Below are positions 1 through 8,799 of a stretch of 27,368 nucleotides of DNA, in pieces (position 1 is the first letter of the stretch; each line of letters opens with the position of its first letter). This DNA is from CAVLCC01 sp963624975 (lineage in GTDB: Bacteria > Actinomycetota > Coriobacteriia > Coriobacteriales > CADBOM01). Where the stretch lies: contig CAVFRF010000009.1 in NCBI GenBank assembly GCA_963624975.1, forward strand, positions 1 through 27,368, given 5' to 3'. Under the pieces are notes generated by a model. That model worked only from the letters and a program-made list of their open reading frames with translations. It was not told where the DNA came from and made no database searches. Both the position numbers and the translations under genes were made by a program.

Positions 1-1458
1 CACATTCCCACCGGCGGCCTAGTCGACTCCATCGAGATCGCAGGTCCCGGCTTCATCAACCTCACCCTCTCCAACGGCGCGCTCCACGACGTGCTGCGCG
101 AGGCCCGCGAGCAGGGCAGCGACTTCGGAAAGTGCGACATCGCACAAGGCCGCAGCGTGCAGATCGAGTTCGTGAGCGCCAACCCCACAGGCCCCATGCA
201 TGTGGGGCACGGACGCTGGGCGGCTCTGGGCAATGCGCTTGGCAACCTGCTCGAGCATGCAGGCTGGAAGGTCGAGCGCGAGTTCTACATCAACGACGCC
301 GGTTCGCAGATGCGCAACTTCGCGCTCTCGATTGAGGCCCGCTACCTGCAGCAATGCGGCGTTGAAGCCGAGATTCCCGAGGGAGGCTACGGCGGGGCCT
401 ACGTGACCGACATCGCCAAGCGCATCCTCGACGAGGACGGCCAGAAGTGGCTGGATGCCGATCCGGAGGCCAGGCAGCTCGAGTTCCGCGAGCGAGGCTA
501 CGCCATGATGCTCGACCACATGAAGCAGGTGCTGGCCAGCATCGGCGTGGAGTTCGACGTGTGGTTCTCGGAGCGCTCGCTCTACGAGAAGGGCGACGAC
601 GGCAAGTCGCAGATCGACCACGTGCTCGACAAGCTGGGCGACGCTGGCTACACCTACCACGACGAGGACGCGCTGTGGTTCAGGACCACCGAGTTCGGCG
701 ACGACAAGAACCGCGTGCTGGTAAAGTCCGACGGGCTATACACCTATTTCACCCCCGACATCGCCTACCACTACAACAAGTTCGCACGCGGCTTCGACCG
801 CGTGATCGACATCTGGGGCGCCGACCACCACGGCTACGTGTGCCGAATGCAGGGCGCGATGCAGGCGCTGGGCAACGGCGGCAAGCTCGACGTGCTGCTG
901 GGCCAGCTCGTGAACCTGCTGCGCGGCGGCGAGCCGGTGAGGATGTCGAAGCGCACGGGCGAGATGGTCACGTTCGAGGAGCTGATCGAGGACGTGGGAG
1001 CCGATGCAACCAAGTACATCATGCTCTCGAAGTCCACCGACCAGGCCATCGACTTCGACATCGACGTGGCGGTGAGCCAGGACTCCTCGAATCCCGTGTA
1101 CTACGTGCAGTACGCGCACGCGCGCATCTGCTCGATCGAGCGCAGGGCCGCACGCCCGGTGCGCGACGATGCCGACCTCTCGCTCCTCACCGATCCTGCA
1201 GAGCTGGACCTTGCCCGCAAGATCTCGGAGTTCGCCGAGACGGTGGAGAACGCGGCGCGCGACTATGCGCCATACAGGCTCACCCACTATGCAGAGTCGC
1301 TGGCGGCGGCCTTCCACCACTTCTACAAGAACTGCCAGATAGTGATAGACGACCAGCCCGAGCTGTCGGATGCCAGGCTCTACCTGGCCGATGCAGCGAA
1401 GAACGTGATCGCATGCGCGCTGGGGATTCTGGGCGTGAGCGCTCCGGAGAGAATGTAG
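1..1458 (+). CDS. argS: Arginine--tRNA ligase (ArgS), 5' end missing
   Basis: Class I aminoacyl-tRNA synthetase that charges tRNA-Arg with arginine in the cytoplasm. The reading frame is open from base 1, so the N-terminal part (ArgS-specific N-terminal domain) lies outside the window. Seen directly: the class I HIGH motif as HVGH within ANPTGPMHVGHGR (about 178-216), the KMSKS-like loop RMSKRTGEM (about 940-966), and an anticodon-binding helical domain ending in ALGILGVSAPERM, typical of ArgS C-termini. The stop is TAG at 1456. It is followed after 147 bases by lysA and then hom; argS-lysA-hom is an established gene order in actinobacteria such as Corynebacterium. Identification is secure; only the start is unknown. 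Confidence 0.97.
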   Translation, partial: HIPTGGLVDSIEIAGPGFINLTLSNGALHDVLREAREQGSDFGKCDIAQGRSVQIEFVSANPTGPMHVGHGRWAALGNALGNLLEHAGWKVEREFYINDAGSQMRNFALSIEARYLQQCGVEAEIPEGGYGGAYVTDIAKRILDEDGQKWLDADPEARQLEFRERGYAMMLDHMKQVLASIGVEFDVWFSERSLYEKGDDGKSQIDHVLDKLGDAGYTYHDEDALWFRTTEFGDDKNRVLVKSDGLYTYFTPDIAYHYNKFARGFDRVIDIWGADHHGYVCRMQGAMQALGNGGKLDVLLGQLVNLLRGGEPVRMSKRTGEMVTFEELIEDVGADATKYIMLSKSTDQAIDFDIDVAVSQDSSNPVYYVQYAHARICSIERRAARPVRDDADLSLLTDPAELDLARKISEFAETVENAARDYAPYRLTHYAESLAAAFHHFYKNCQIVIDDQPELSDARLYLADAAKNVIACALGILGVSAPERM

Positions 1459-1535
1459 GCAGCCGAACGGCATTTGCGTTGGATGCTTGCAGCGGCGGAC
1501 AGCGTAGAGTAGTACAAACCGAAATTGCATTCGTG

Positions 1536-1595
1536 CCGGGCGGCTGGCTGAACGCCCGGATAAGCAGACGATAGGAGCCGGGTTTCCGGCCGGAA
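1536..1595 (+). promoter_or_regulatory. Hairpin and palindrome in the lysA leader
   Basis: The 147-base gap before lysA holds a 7-bp inverted repeat, CCGGGCG (1536-1542) with CGCCCGG (1553-1559), and a perfect 12-base palindrome TTCCGGCCGGAA (1584-1595) that runs into the Shine-Dalgarno sequence (GGAAGGAG, 1592-1599). The first hairpin has no U-run, so it is not a convincing terminator for argS. The second could mask the ribosome binding site or bind a protein. The gap is too short for a lysine riboswitch. Function is unproven. Confidence 0.3.
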
Positions 1596-1605
1596 GGAGC
1601 AGGTC

Positions 1606-2976
1606 ATGACGACCCATGAGGCGGCGCCGAAGCAGGGCGACGGTATCAAGGCGGAGGCACTCGAACGGGTTTGGCCCATCACCTCCAAGGTGGACGATTC
1701 CGACATTCACGAGAAGCACCTCTGGGTCGGGGGAGTCAACGTTTCCAAGCTCCCCAAGACCACGACCTCGCCGCTCTTCATCTACGACGAGGAGCACATC
1801 CGCACCAGGCTGCGCGAGTACCGCGACGGAATGGCGGCTCACACCGACAGGTTCAGGATCAGCTACGCCGCCAAGGCCTTCTTCTGCAAGGCGATGTCGG
1901 CGATCGTGGAGGAAGAGGGCTGCAACCTGCTGGTTTGCAGCGGCGGCGAGATTGCTATCGCCGAGGCAGCGGGCTTTCCCATGGAGCGCATCGTGTTCCA
2001 CGGCAACAACAAGTCGGAAGACGAGATCGCCATGGCCATCATGAACGGCGTGGGCATCATCATCGTCGACAACCTGGAGGAAGTCACCAAGATCGACCTC
2101 AACGCCGACCTCTTCGATGCCAAGCCGCGCGTGATGATCAGGCTCAGGGCCGGCATCCATGCCGACACCCACACCTACCTGCAGACGGCCGACGAGGACT
2201 CCAAGTTCGGCATCAGCATCGCATCGGGAGAGGCCATGGAGGCCACGAAGGCCGTTCTGGATTCCGAGCACATCGAACTGGCCGGCTTCATGGCTCACAT
2301 CGGCTCGCAGATCTTCAACCTCGAACCCTACGAGAAGGAGGTCGAGGTCGTGATGGACTTCGCGAACAAGGTTCGCGAGGAGCTTGGCTACACGGCCGAC
2401 GAAATCGACCTCGGCGGAGGCCTGGGCATCGCCTACACCAAGGACGAGGAGCCGCCCTCGATCGAACACTACACCAAGCTCATCTGCGACAAGATGAAGG
2501 GCTATTGCGAGCAGATCGGCTTCCCCATGCCGCTGGTGGCGCTCGAACCCGGCCGTTCCATCGTGGGCAATGCCGGCGTGACCTGCTACAGGGCCGGTGC
2601 CCCCAAGACCATCGAGGGCGTACGCACGTTCGTGCCGGTAGATGGCGGCATGAGCGACAACATCAGGACCGCCCTCTATGGAGCCGAGTATGAGGCGATC
2701 GTGGCCAACAAGGCCTTCTATCCCCGCACCGACGTGTACACCATCGTGGGCAAGCACTGCGAATCGGGCGACGTGCTCATCGAGAACGCTTCGCTGCAGC
2801 CCTGCGAAGAGGGCGACACCATCTGCATATTCGCGACCGGCGCGTACTGCTACAGCATGTCGTCCAACTACAACTCGGCCACCAAGCCCGCCGTGGCCTT
2901 CGTGAAGGACGGCAAGTACAGAACGGTGCTGAGGGCGCAGACCTACGAGGACCTCATGTCCTGCGAAGTGGAATAA
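1606..2976 (+). CDS. lysA: Diaminopimelate decarboxylase (LysA)
   Basis: PLP-dependent fold-type III enzyme that decarboxylates meso-diaminopimelate to L-lysine, the last step of lysine synthesis. The 456-residue protein has the PLP-binding lysine in SYAAKAF (Lys90), the glycine-rich phosphate loop DLGGGLG (about 268-274), the EPGRS motif (314-318), the KHCESGD motif with Cys385 that completes the active site across the dimer, and a C-terminal YNSATKP segment. About 50 residues precede the usual start of the barrel, somewhat long for the family. The ATG at 1606 follows GGAAGGAG at good spacing, supporting this start. It lies between argS and hom, and its substrate is also made by dapF (13568-14455) on the other strand. 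Confidence 0.96.
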   Translation: MTTHEAAPKQGDGIKAEALERVWPITSKVDDSDIHEKHLWVGGVNVSKLPKTTTSPLFIYDEEHIRTRLREYRDGMAAHTDRFRISYAAKAFFCKAMSAIVEEEGCNLLVCSGGEIAIAEAAGFPMERIVFHGNNKSEDEIAMAIMNGVGIIIVDNLEEVTKIDLNADLFDAKPRVMIRLRAGIHADTHTYLQTADEDSKFGISIASGEAMEATKAVLDSEHIELAGFMAHIGSQIFNLEPYEKEVEVVMDFANKVREELGYTADEIDLGGGLGIAYTKDEEPPSIEHYTKLICDKMKGYCEQIGFPMPLVALEPGRSIVGNAGVTCYRAGAPKTIEGVRTFVPVDGGMSDNIRTALYGAEYEAIVANKAFYPRTDVYTIVGKHCESGDVLIENASLQPCEEGDTICIFATGAYCYSMSSNYNSATKPAVAFVKDGKYRTVLRAQTYEDLMSCEVE

Positions 2977-3045
2977 GCACGCAAGCTATGCCGCGCCCAC
3001 GAGACGCGGCCGTTGGATTTGGAACGACTCTGATTTGGAGGCTAG

Positions 3046-4326
3046 ATGCGCCCCGTTAACTTGGCACTCATAGGACTTGGAACCGTCGGTGGCGGCGTGG
3101 TGGACATCATCCGCAAGCACCACGACGACCTCGTGAAACATCAGGGAATCGACCTTCGGCTCGTGGCCTGCACTTCGAGAAGAAGGGAAAGTGCCGAGAA
3201 CCTGGGCATCGACGACATCTACGTCGAAACAGCGGAAGAAATCTACGCCAACGACAGCATCGACATCGTTATCGAGCTGGTGGGCGGCACCACAGCTGCT
3301 AAAGACTACGTGCTGGGAGCGCTCAACTCCGGCAAGCACGTGGTCACGGCCAACAAGGCTCTCATGGCCAGCTGCGGACACGAGGTGTTCGACGCGGCTG
3401 CAGCCAACGGCGTTTCGGTGCTGTTCGGAGCCTCCGTTGGAGGCGGCATCCCGATCATCGGACCCATGAAGCACTCGCTTACCCCCAACTCCATTTCCAG
3501 CGTGATGGGCATCGTGAACGGCACCACCAACTACATGCTCACCCGGATAGGGGAGGATGGCCTAGATTACAGCGACGCTCTGCGCGAGGCACAGCGCAAG
3601 GGCTACGCCGAGGCAAATCCCTCGGCCGACGTGGAGGGCTTCGACGCGGCGGCCAAGATCGCGATCTTGGCATCCATCGCGTTCAACTCGCGCATCACCA
3701 TAGACGACGTGCACACCGAGGGAATCACCTCGATTCATCCCATGGATCTGGAGTTCGCCCAGGAGATGGGCTACACCGTGAAATTGCTTGCCATCGCCAA
3801 CCGCACGCCCAACGGCATCGACATCCGAGTGCATCCCGCGATGCTGCCGCTCGGACATCAGCTCTCCACTGTGAACGGCGTGTTCAACGCCATCTACATG
3901 GTAGGCGACTTCGTGGGCGAGGCGATGTTCTTCGGAGAGGGCGCGGGATCCGGCCCCGCCGCATCGGCCGTCATGGGAGATGTGATCGAGACTGCCAAGC
4001 TCATCACCGACGGGGTGACCACGTTCCGTGGCTGCACCTGCACCGACAAGCTCGACATAGTGCCCATCGACGAGCTGCGCACGCAGTACTACATCCGCAT
4101 CCCCGTGCTCGACGAGCCTGGCGTGTTCGCCACCATCGCAGAATGCTTCGCCAAGCACCGCATCTCCATCAAGTCGGTGGTGCAGCGCGGCGGCGACGGC
4201 AGGACCACCGACCTCGTGGTGATCACCCACGACGCCCTGGAGAAGGACGTGCAGAGCGCAATCGAGAGGGTCATGCAGACGGACGTGATCATCAGCAGCC
4301 CGCAGCTCATAAGGCTGGTGGGGTAG
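3046..4326 (+). CDS. hom: Homoserine dehydrogenase (Hom)
   Basis: Reduces aspartate-semialdehyde to homoserine with NAD(P)H, at the entry to the threonine and methionine branch. The 426-residue protein has an N-terminal Rossmann motif GLGTVGGG (residues 10-17), the ANKAL segment, the catalytic region with LEFAQEMGYTVKLLAIA, and the GEGAGSGPAASAV loop. A C-terminal ACT domain runs from about residue 348 (YYIRIPVLDEPGVF) to the end, so threonine feedback inhibition is likely from family knowledge. TTTGGAGG lies just before the ATG. In Corynebacterium hom is followed by thrB; here guaB follows instead, so threonine genes must lie elsewhere. Confidence 0.96.
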   Translation: MRPVNLALIGLGTVGGGVVDIIRKHHDDLVKHQGIDLRLVACTSRRRESAENLGIDDIYVETAEEIYANDSIDIVIELVGGTTAAKDYVLGALNSGKHVVTANKALMASCGHEVFDAAAANGVSVLFGASVGGGIPIIGPMKHSLTPNSISSVMGIVNGTTNYMLTRIGEDGLDYSDALREAQRKGYAEANPSADVEGFDAAAKIAILASIAFNSRITIDDVHTEGITSIHPMDLEFAQEMGYTVKLLAIANRTPNGIDIRVHPAMLPLGHQLSTVNGVFNAIYMVGDFVGEAMFFGEGAGSGPAASAVMGDVIETAKLITDGVTTFRGCTCTDKLDIVPIDELRTQYYIRIPVLDEPGVFATIAECFAKHRISIKSVVQRGGDGRTTDLVVITHDALEKDVQSAIERVMQTDVIISSPQLIRLVG

Positions 4327-4424
4327 GCGAGGCGAGAGCCGAGCCGGCAGACAGCGAACGTTGCGGCGCGTCCGGCAAGAGACGCGAGCCGCTTTGGACA
4401 GTAGCGATCGAACAAGGAGGAAAC

Positions 4425-5942
4425 ATGGCTTACTTCTATGAGGAAACTGCACATACTTTCAACGAGTACCTTCTGGTGCCCGGATACTCTTCTTCGGAGT
4501 GCGTGCCCGACAAAGTGAGCCTCAAGACGCCTCTGGTCAAATTCAAGAAGGGGGAGGAGCCCGAGCTGAGCCTCTCGATCCCCATGGTCTCGGCCATCAT
4601 GCAGTCGGTATCCGACGACAAGATGGCGGTCGCGCTGGCAACCGAGGGCGGACTCTCCTTCATCTACGGCTCGCAGACCGTCGAAGACGAAGCCGCGATG
4701 GTGGCCAGGGTCAAGGACTACAAGGCCGGATTCGTGGAGAGCGATTCCAACATCTCGCCCGACATGACCCTTGAGGACGTCGTGCGCCTGAAGGAGAAGT
4801 CGGGGCACTCCACCATGCCCGTAACCGAGGATGGATCGGCCCATGGCAAGATCGTGGGCATCGTGACCAGCAGGGACTACAGGCTCAGCCGCATGTCGCT
4901 CGATGCCAAGGTGAGCGACTTCATGACACCCAGGTCCGACCTCATCGTTGCCGGCAAGGACACCACGCTCAAGACCGCCAACGACATCATCTGGGACCAC
5001 AAGCTCAACGCGCTTCCCATCGTTGACGACAACGACAACCTGCTCTACATGGTGTTCCGCAAGGACTACGACTCGCACAAGGAGAACCCCAACGAGCTGC
5101 TGGACTCGCACAAGCGCTACATGGTGGGCGCGGGCATCAACACCCGCGACTACGAGGACAGGGTTCCCGCGCTGGTGAACGCCGGCGTGGACGTGCTGTG
5201 CATCGACTCCTCCGAGGGCTTCACCGAGTGGCAGAAGCGCACCCTCTCGTGGATTCGCGCCAAGTACGGCGACAGCGTGCGCGTAGGCGCCGGCAACGTC
5301 GTTGACGGCGAGGGCTTCCGTTTCCTGGCCGAATGCGGCGCCGACTTCGTGAAGGTGGGCATCGGCGGAGGCTCGATCTGCATCACCCGCGAGCAGAAGG
5401 GCATCGGCCGTGGCCAGGCCACCTCGATCATCGACGTGTGCCGAGAGCGCGACAAGTACTACGAGGAGACCGGCATCTACGTGCCCGTGTGCTCCGACGG
5501 CGGCATGGTCTACGACCACCATATGACGCTGGCGCTTGCCATGGGAGCCGACTTCCTGATGCTGGGCCGCTACTTCGCCCGCTTCGACGAAAGCCCCACT
5601 GCACGCGTGAACGTGAACGGCAGCTACATGAAGGAGTACTGGGGCGAGGGTTCGGCGCGTGCCCGCAACTGGCAGCGCTACGACATCGGCCAGAACAGCG
5701 GCATGGCCTTCGAAGAGGGCGTGGATTCCTACGTGCCCTACGCAGGCTCGCTAAAGGAGAACGTGGGCGTTACGCTGGCCAAGATGAAGGCCACCATGTG
5801 CAGCTGCGGCGCCATCACCATTCCGGAGTTCCAGAAGAAGGCCAAGATCACGCTCATCAGCTCGACCTCCATCGTTGAGGGCGGCTCGCACGACGTGCTG
5901 CTCAAGGACTCCGTGTCGGCAGCAGGCGGAAACTACAGGTAG
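4425..5942 (+). CDS. guaB: IMP dehydrogenase, Tritrichomonas-type (GuaB)
   Basis: Oxidises IMP to XMP with NAD+, the committed step to guanine nucleotides. The ATG at 4425 is chosen because AAGGAGG precedes it and the protein then opens YFYEETAHTFNEYLL, typical of this subtype; an open frame extending further upstream into hom is ignored. The product has 505 residues. The TIM barrel is interrupted by a CBS pair at about 95-215. Catalytic Cys319 sits in GGGSICITREQKGIG and the mobile flap carries Arg418-Tyr419 (RNWQRYD). From memory of the Tritrichomonas foetus enzyme, these residues have the same numbers there, and identity looks high throughout. Lys310 and Glu431, linked to weak mycophenolate binding in that enzyme, are also present. 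It differs clearly from the common bacterial GSICTT type. Confidence 0.95.
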   Translation: MAYFYEETAHTFNEYLLVPGYSSSECVPDKVSLKTPLVKFKKGEEPELSLSIPMVSAIMQSVSDDKMAVALATEGGLSFIYGSQTVEDEAAMVARVKDYKAGFVESDSNISPDMTLEDVVRLKEKSGHSTMPVTEDGSAHGKIVGIVTSRDYRLSRMSLDAKVSDFMTPRSDLIVAGKDTTLKTANDIIWDHKLNALPIVDDNDNLLYMVFRKDYDSHKENPNELLDSHKRYMVGAGINTRDYEDRVPALVNAGVDVLCIDSSEGFTEWQKRTLSWIRAKYGDSVRVGAGNVVDGEGFRFLAECGADFVKVGIGGGSICITREQKGIGRGQATSIIDVCRERDKYYEETGIYVPVCSDGGMVYDHHMTLALAMGADFLMLGRYFARFDESPTARVNVNGSYMKEYWGEGSARARNWQRYDIGQNSGMAFEEGVDSYVPYAGSLKENVGVTLAKMKATMCSCGAITIPEFQKKAKITLISSTSIVEGGSHDVLLKDSVSAAGGNYR

Positions 5943-6016
5943 GAGAGGCTCGGACTTGCGGATTGGTGTCGGCAGTCCAGCCTACTATTGCAAACAGGCA
6001 AAACGGGAGATTCACG

Positions 6017-8566
6017 GTGATACCAGATTACGAACCCAGCCAGATAGAGGAGAAGTGGCAGAAGGTTTGGGAAGATACCAACGCCTTCGAGGTAAAGCAG
6101 GACTCCTCAAAGCCCAAGAAGTACGTGCTCGAGATGTTCCCGTATCCGTCGGGCGACATCCACATGGGCCATGTGCGCAACTACACCATAGGCGACGTGA
6201 TCGCGCGCTACTCCAAGATGAAGGGCTTCGACGTGCTGCATCCGATGGGCTGGGACGCCTTCGGACTGCCGGCCGAGAACGCCGCCATCAAGCACAAGAG
6301 CCACCCTGCCAAGTGGACCTACGCCAACATCGACACGCAGAAGGCCAGCTTCAAGCGCATGGGCTTCTCGTACGACTGGAACCGCACCGTGGTGGCCTGC
6401 GACCCCGAGTACTACCGCTGGGGCCAGTGGATCTTCGAGAAGTTCTGGGAGAAGGGTCTGGTGGAGCGCAAGAACTCGCCCGTGAACTGGTGCCCGGGAT
6501 GCGAGACCGTGCTGGCCAACGAACAGGTAACCGAGGGCCGCTGCTGGAGATGCGACAGCGAGGTCGAGAAGCGCGACCTCACGCAGTGGTACTTCAAGAT
6601 CACCGACTACGCGCAGGAGCTGCTCGACGACCTCGACAAGCTTCCCGGATGGCCCGAGCGCGTGAAGCAGATGCAGGCCAACTGGATCGGCCGCTCCGAG
6701 GGTGCCGAAGTGGACTTCACGCTCTGCGATGCCGACGGCAACCCGACCGACGTGGACATCACCGTGTTCACCACAAGGCCCGACACGCTCTTTGGATGCA
6801 GTTTCTTCCTGCTGGCGCCCGACTATGACGGACTTCTCGAAATGGTCGAGGGCACGCAGTACGAAGCCGACGTGAAGACCGTGATCGAGGAGGCCCAGAA
6901 GGTCACTGCGGTAGAGCGAGCACAGGGCGACCACGAGAAGCACGGCGCATTCACGGGACGCTACGTGGTGAACCCGGTGAACGGCGAGAAGGTGCCCGTA
7001 TGGGTGGCCGACTACGTGATCTCGGACTACGGCACCGGCGCCGTGATGGCAGTGCCCTGCGGCGACCAGCGAGACTTCGAGTTCGCCCGCAAGTACGACC
7101 TACCCATCATCCCGATCATCCTAGGCAAAGACGACCCGCTGTTCGAGCAGCTCGACGGCGTGCAGGAGCGCAAGGTCACCAGCGTGGACTGGGAGAAGTC
7201 CTACGAGGCGGAGGGCATCCTGGTGCAGTCCGGCAAATACACCGGTCTCACCGGCGGCAAGCACTCCGAAGCGGTGGACGCGATCATCGCCGACCTCGAG
7301 AAGCAGGGCAAGGGCAAGCTCAGCGTGCAGTTCCGCCTGCGCGACTGGCTCATCTCGCGCCAGCGCTACTGGGGCAACCCGATTCCCGCGATCCACTGCG
7401 AGAAATGCGGCGTGGTTCCTGTACCCGAAGAGGACCTGCCCGTGATGCTTCCGAAGGACATCGACCTGAGCGCAGGGGAGACCCTTGCCACGCACGAAGA
7501 GTTCGTGAACTGCACGTGCCCCAAGTGCGGCGCTCCTGCCAAGCGCGAGACCGACACCATGGACACCTTCACCTGCTCAAGCTGGTACTACATGCGCTAT
7601 ACCGACCCGCACAATGCTGAGCTGCCCTTCGCCAAGGAGGCCGTGAACCGCTATATGCCGGTCGACCAGTACATCGGCGGCATCGAGCATGCCATCCTGC
7701 ATCTGCTCTACAGCCGCTTCTTCACCAAGGTGCTGCGCGACTTAGGGATGCTGGACTTCGACGAGCCTTTCACCAACCTGCTCTGCCAGGGCATGGTGAA
7801 GGACGAGCAGGGTCGCACGATGTCGAAGTCGCTTGGCAACGTGATCGCTCCGGAAGACATGATCGCGCGCTACGGCACCGATGCCGTGAGGGCCTACATC
7901 CTGTTCATGGCTCCGCCCGACAAGGACCTCATATGGTCGCAGGAGGGCCTCGAGGGCATGTGGAGGTTTACCAACAGGGTCTGGAGGCTCATCCACATCC
8001 TCACAGGATCTGGCGACGACGCATCGGGCCAGCAGGCCGATACCCAGATCGATGCAGATGCTGCTGCGAAGGAGGCCAAGAACCTGCAGCGCGAGATGCA
8101 TCGCGTGATAGGCAAGGTTACCGATGACATGGAGCGCTTCGGCTTCAACACCGCCATAGCCGCTCTCATGGAGCTCGTGAACGCTTCGTACGCTTACCTC
8201 AAGGTGCCTGCCGAGCTGCGCGACGCAGAGCTTTGCGGCGAGGTGGCTCGAACCCTGGTTCTGCTCATTTCGCCGATCGAACCTCATATGGCGGAAGAGC
8301 TTTGGCATGGCGTGCTGGGCTGCGATGGTTCGGTCAACGATGCCGAGTGGCCCGAGTTCGACCCGGAGCTTGCAAAGCAGGACGAGGTCGAGATCGTTGT
8401 GCAGGTAAACGGCAAGATCAAGGCCCGCATGAACGTGTCGAGCGATGCTGCGGAAGATGCGGTGCTCGCAGACGCGAAGGCTCTCGTTGCTGCGCAAATC
8501 GAGGGCAAGGGCATCAAGAAGGAAATCTACATCCCGGGCAAGCTGGTCAACATAGTAGCCAAATAG
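6017..8566 (+). CDS. leuS: Leucine--tRNA ligase (LeuS)
   Basis: Class I synthetase charging tRNA-Leu, with a CP1 editing domain that hydrolyses mischarged tRNA. The 849-residue protein carries HMGH (residues 49-52, in PYPSGDIHMGH), a zinc-type cysteine cluster (CPGCETV...CWRCD, then a second CEKCG...CPKCG pair), the editing domain around the segment DYGTGAVMAVPCGDQRD, the MSKS loop (602-605, TMSKSLGN) and the C-terminal anticodon and tRNA-binding domain (EIVVQVNGKIKARM). I chose GTG at 6017, preceded by GGGAGA at 6005-6010, because it gives the expected N-terminus; an in-frame TTG at 5963 would add 18 residues without family resemblance. The short gap to guaB leaves no room for a T-box. An intrinsic terminator follows. 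Confidence 0.96.
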   Translation: MIPDYEPSQIEEKWQKVWEDTNAFEVKQDSSKPKKYVLEMFPYPSGDIHMGHVRNYTIGDVIARYSKMKGFDVLHPMGWDAFGLPAENAAIKHKSHPAKWTYANIDTQKASFKRMGFSYDWNRTVVACDPEYYRWGQWIFEKFWEKGLVERKNSPVNWCPGCETVLANEQVTEGRCWRCDSEVEKRDLTQWYFKITDYAQELLDDLDKLPGWPERVKQMQANWIGRSEGAEVDFTLCDADGNPTDVDITVFTTRPDTLFGCSFFLLAPDYDGLLEMVEGTQYEADVKTVIEEAQKVTAVERAQGDHEKHGAFTGRYVVNPVNGEKVPVWVADYVISDYGTGAVMAVPCGDQRDFEFARKYDLPIIPIILGKDDPLFEQLDGVQERKVTSVDWEKSYEAEGILVQSGKYTGLTGGKHSEAVDAIIADLEKQGKGKLSVQFRLRDWLISRQRYWGNPIPAIHCEKCGVVPVPEEDLPVMLPKDIDLSAGETLATHEEFVNCTCPKCGAPAKRETDTMDTFTCSSWYYMRYTDPHNAELPFAKEAVNRYMPVDQYIGGIEHAILHLLYSRFFTKVLRDLGMLDFDEPFTNLLCQGMVKDEQGRTMSKSLGNVIAPEDMIARYGTDAVRAYILFMAPPDKDLIWSQEGLEGMWRFTNRVWRLIHILTGSGDDASGQQADTQIDADAAAKEAKNLQREMHRVIGKVTDDMERFGFNTAIAALMELVNASYAYLKVPAELRDAELCGEVARTLVLLISPIEPHMAEELWHGVLGCDGSVNDAEWPEFDPELAKQDEVEIVVQVNGKIKARMNVSSDAAEDAVLADAKALVAAQIEGKGIKKEIYIPGKLVNIVAK

Positions 8567-8575
8567 GGAACTTGG

Positions 8576-8612
8576 AAAGGCGGCAGCCGAGCAGGGTTGC
8601 CGCCTTTTCCTT
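8576..8612 (+). terminator. Intrinsic terminator of leuS
   Basis: Perfect 10-bp stem AAAGGCGGCA (8576-8585) with TGCCGCCTTT (8598-8607), a 12-base loop, and a pyrimidine tail TTTTCCTTT. It lies ten bases after the leuS stop and closes the plus-strand argS-leuS block. Confidence 0.88.
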
Positions 8613-8672
8613 TACATTCATAACTTTACATAAGATATATTATCAGACTTATATTGAGATATCAGATTTAGG
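8611..8672 (+). promoter_or_regulatory. AT-rich element with repeated 11-mers and plus-strand promoter-like boxes
   Basis: A short AT-rich island in otherwise G+C-rich DNA. It has two near-identical direct repeats, TATCAGACTTA (8641-8651) and TATCAGATTTA (8660-8670). Promoter-like boxes on the plus strand are TTTACA (8611-8616) with GATATA 17 bases on, and TTTACA (8625-8630) with TTATAT 18 bases on. Any such transcript would run antisense to marR. No coding gene follows it on this strand. The repeats resemble half of the MarR-type palindromes at 9222-9266, which may be chance. Confidence 0.3.
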
Positions 8673-8726
8673 GGAGCCACGGATTCTAGCTTAGCGCGCC
8701 GTTTGTCAACTATCGTTATGTGCGCC

Positions 8727-8760
8727 AGCAAAACGGGGTCTTAAATCGCAAATCAGACCC
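8727..8760 (-). terminator. Possible terminator of the marR gene
   Basis: On the minus strand, GGGTCT and AGACCC (plus positions 8755-8760 and 8736-8741) form a 6-bp stem with a 13-base loop, followed two bases on by TTTT. It is 40 bases past the marR stop. The stem is short, so this is a moderate call. Confidence 0.4.
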
Positions 8761-8799
8761 TCATATGAAAGCTTCCATCTTCCCGCTATATCTCAACGC

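Noticed and set aside
1459..1605. Lysine riboswitch upstream of lysA
   Set aside because: The gap is 147 bases, too short for a full L-box, and its conserved core is not seen.
736..2757. Very long minus-strand open frame opposite argS and lysA
   Set aside because: It mirrors two well-identified plus-strand genes, has low-complexity Val/His/Leu/Arg-rich content and no family features; an artefact of G+C-rich third positions.
2990..3010. GCCGCG/CGCGGC hairpin between lysA and hom as a terminator
   Set aside because: Six base pairs and no U-run, in a short gap inside an apparent operon.
5943..6016. T-box leader upstream of leuS
   Set aside because: Only 74 bases, with no T-box sequence and no terminator/antiterminator pair.
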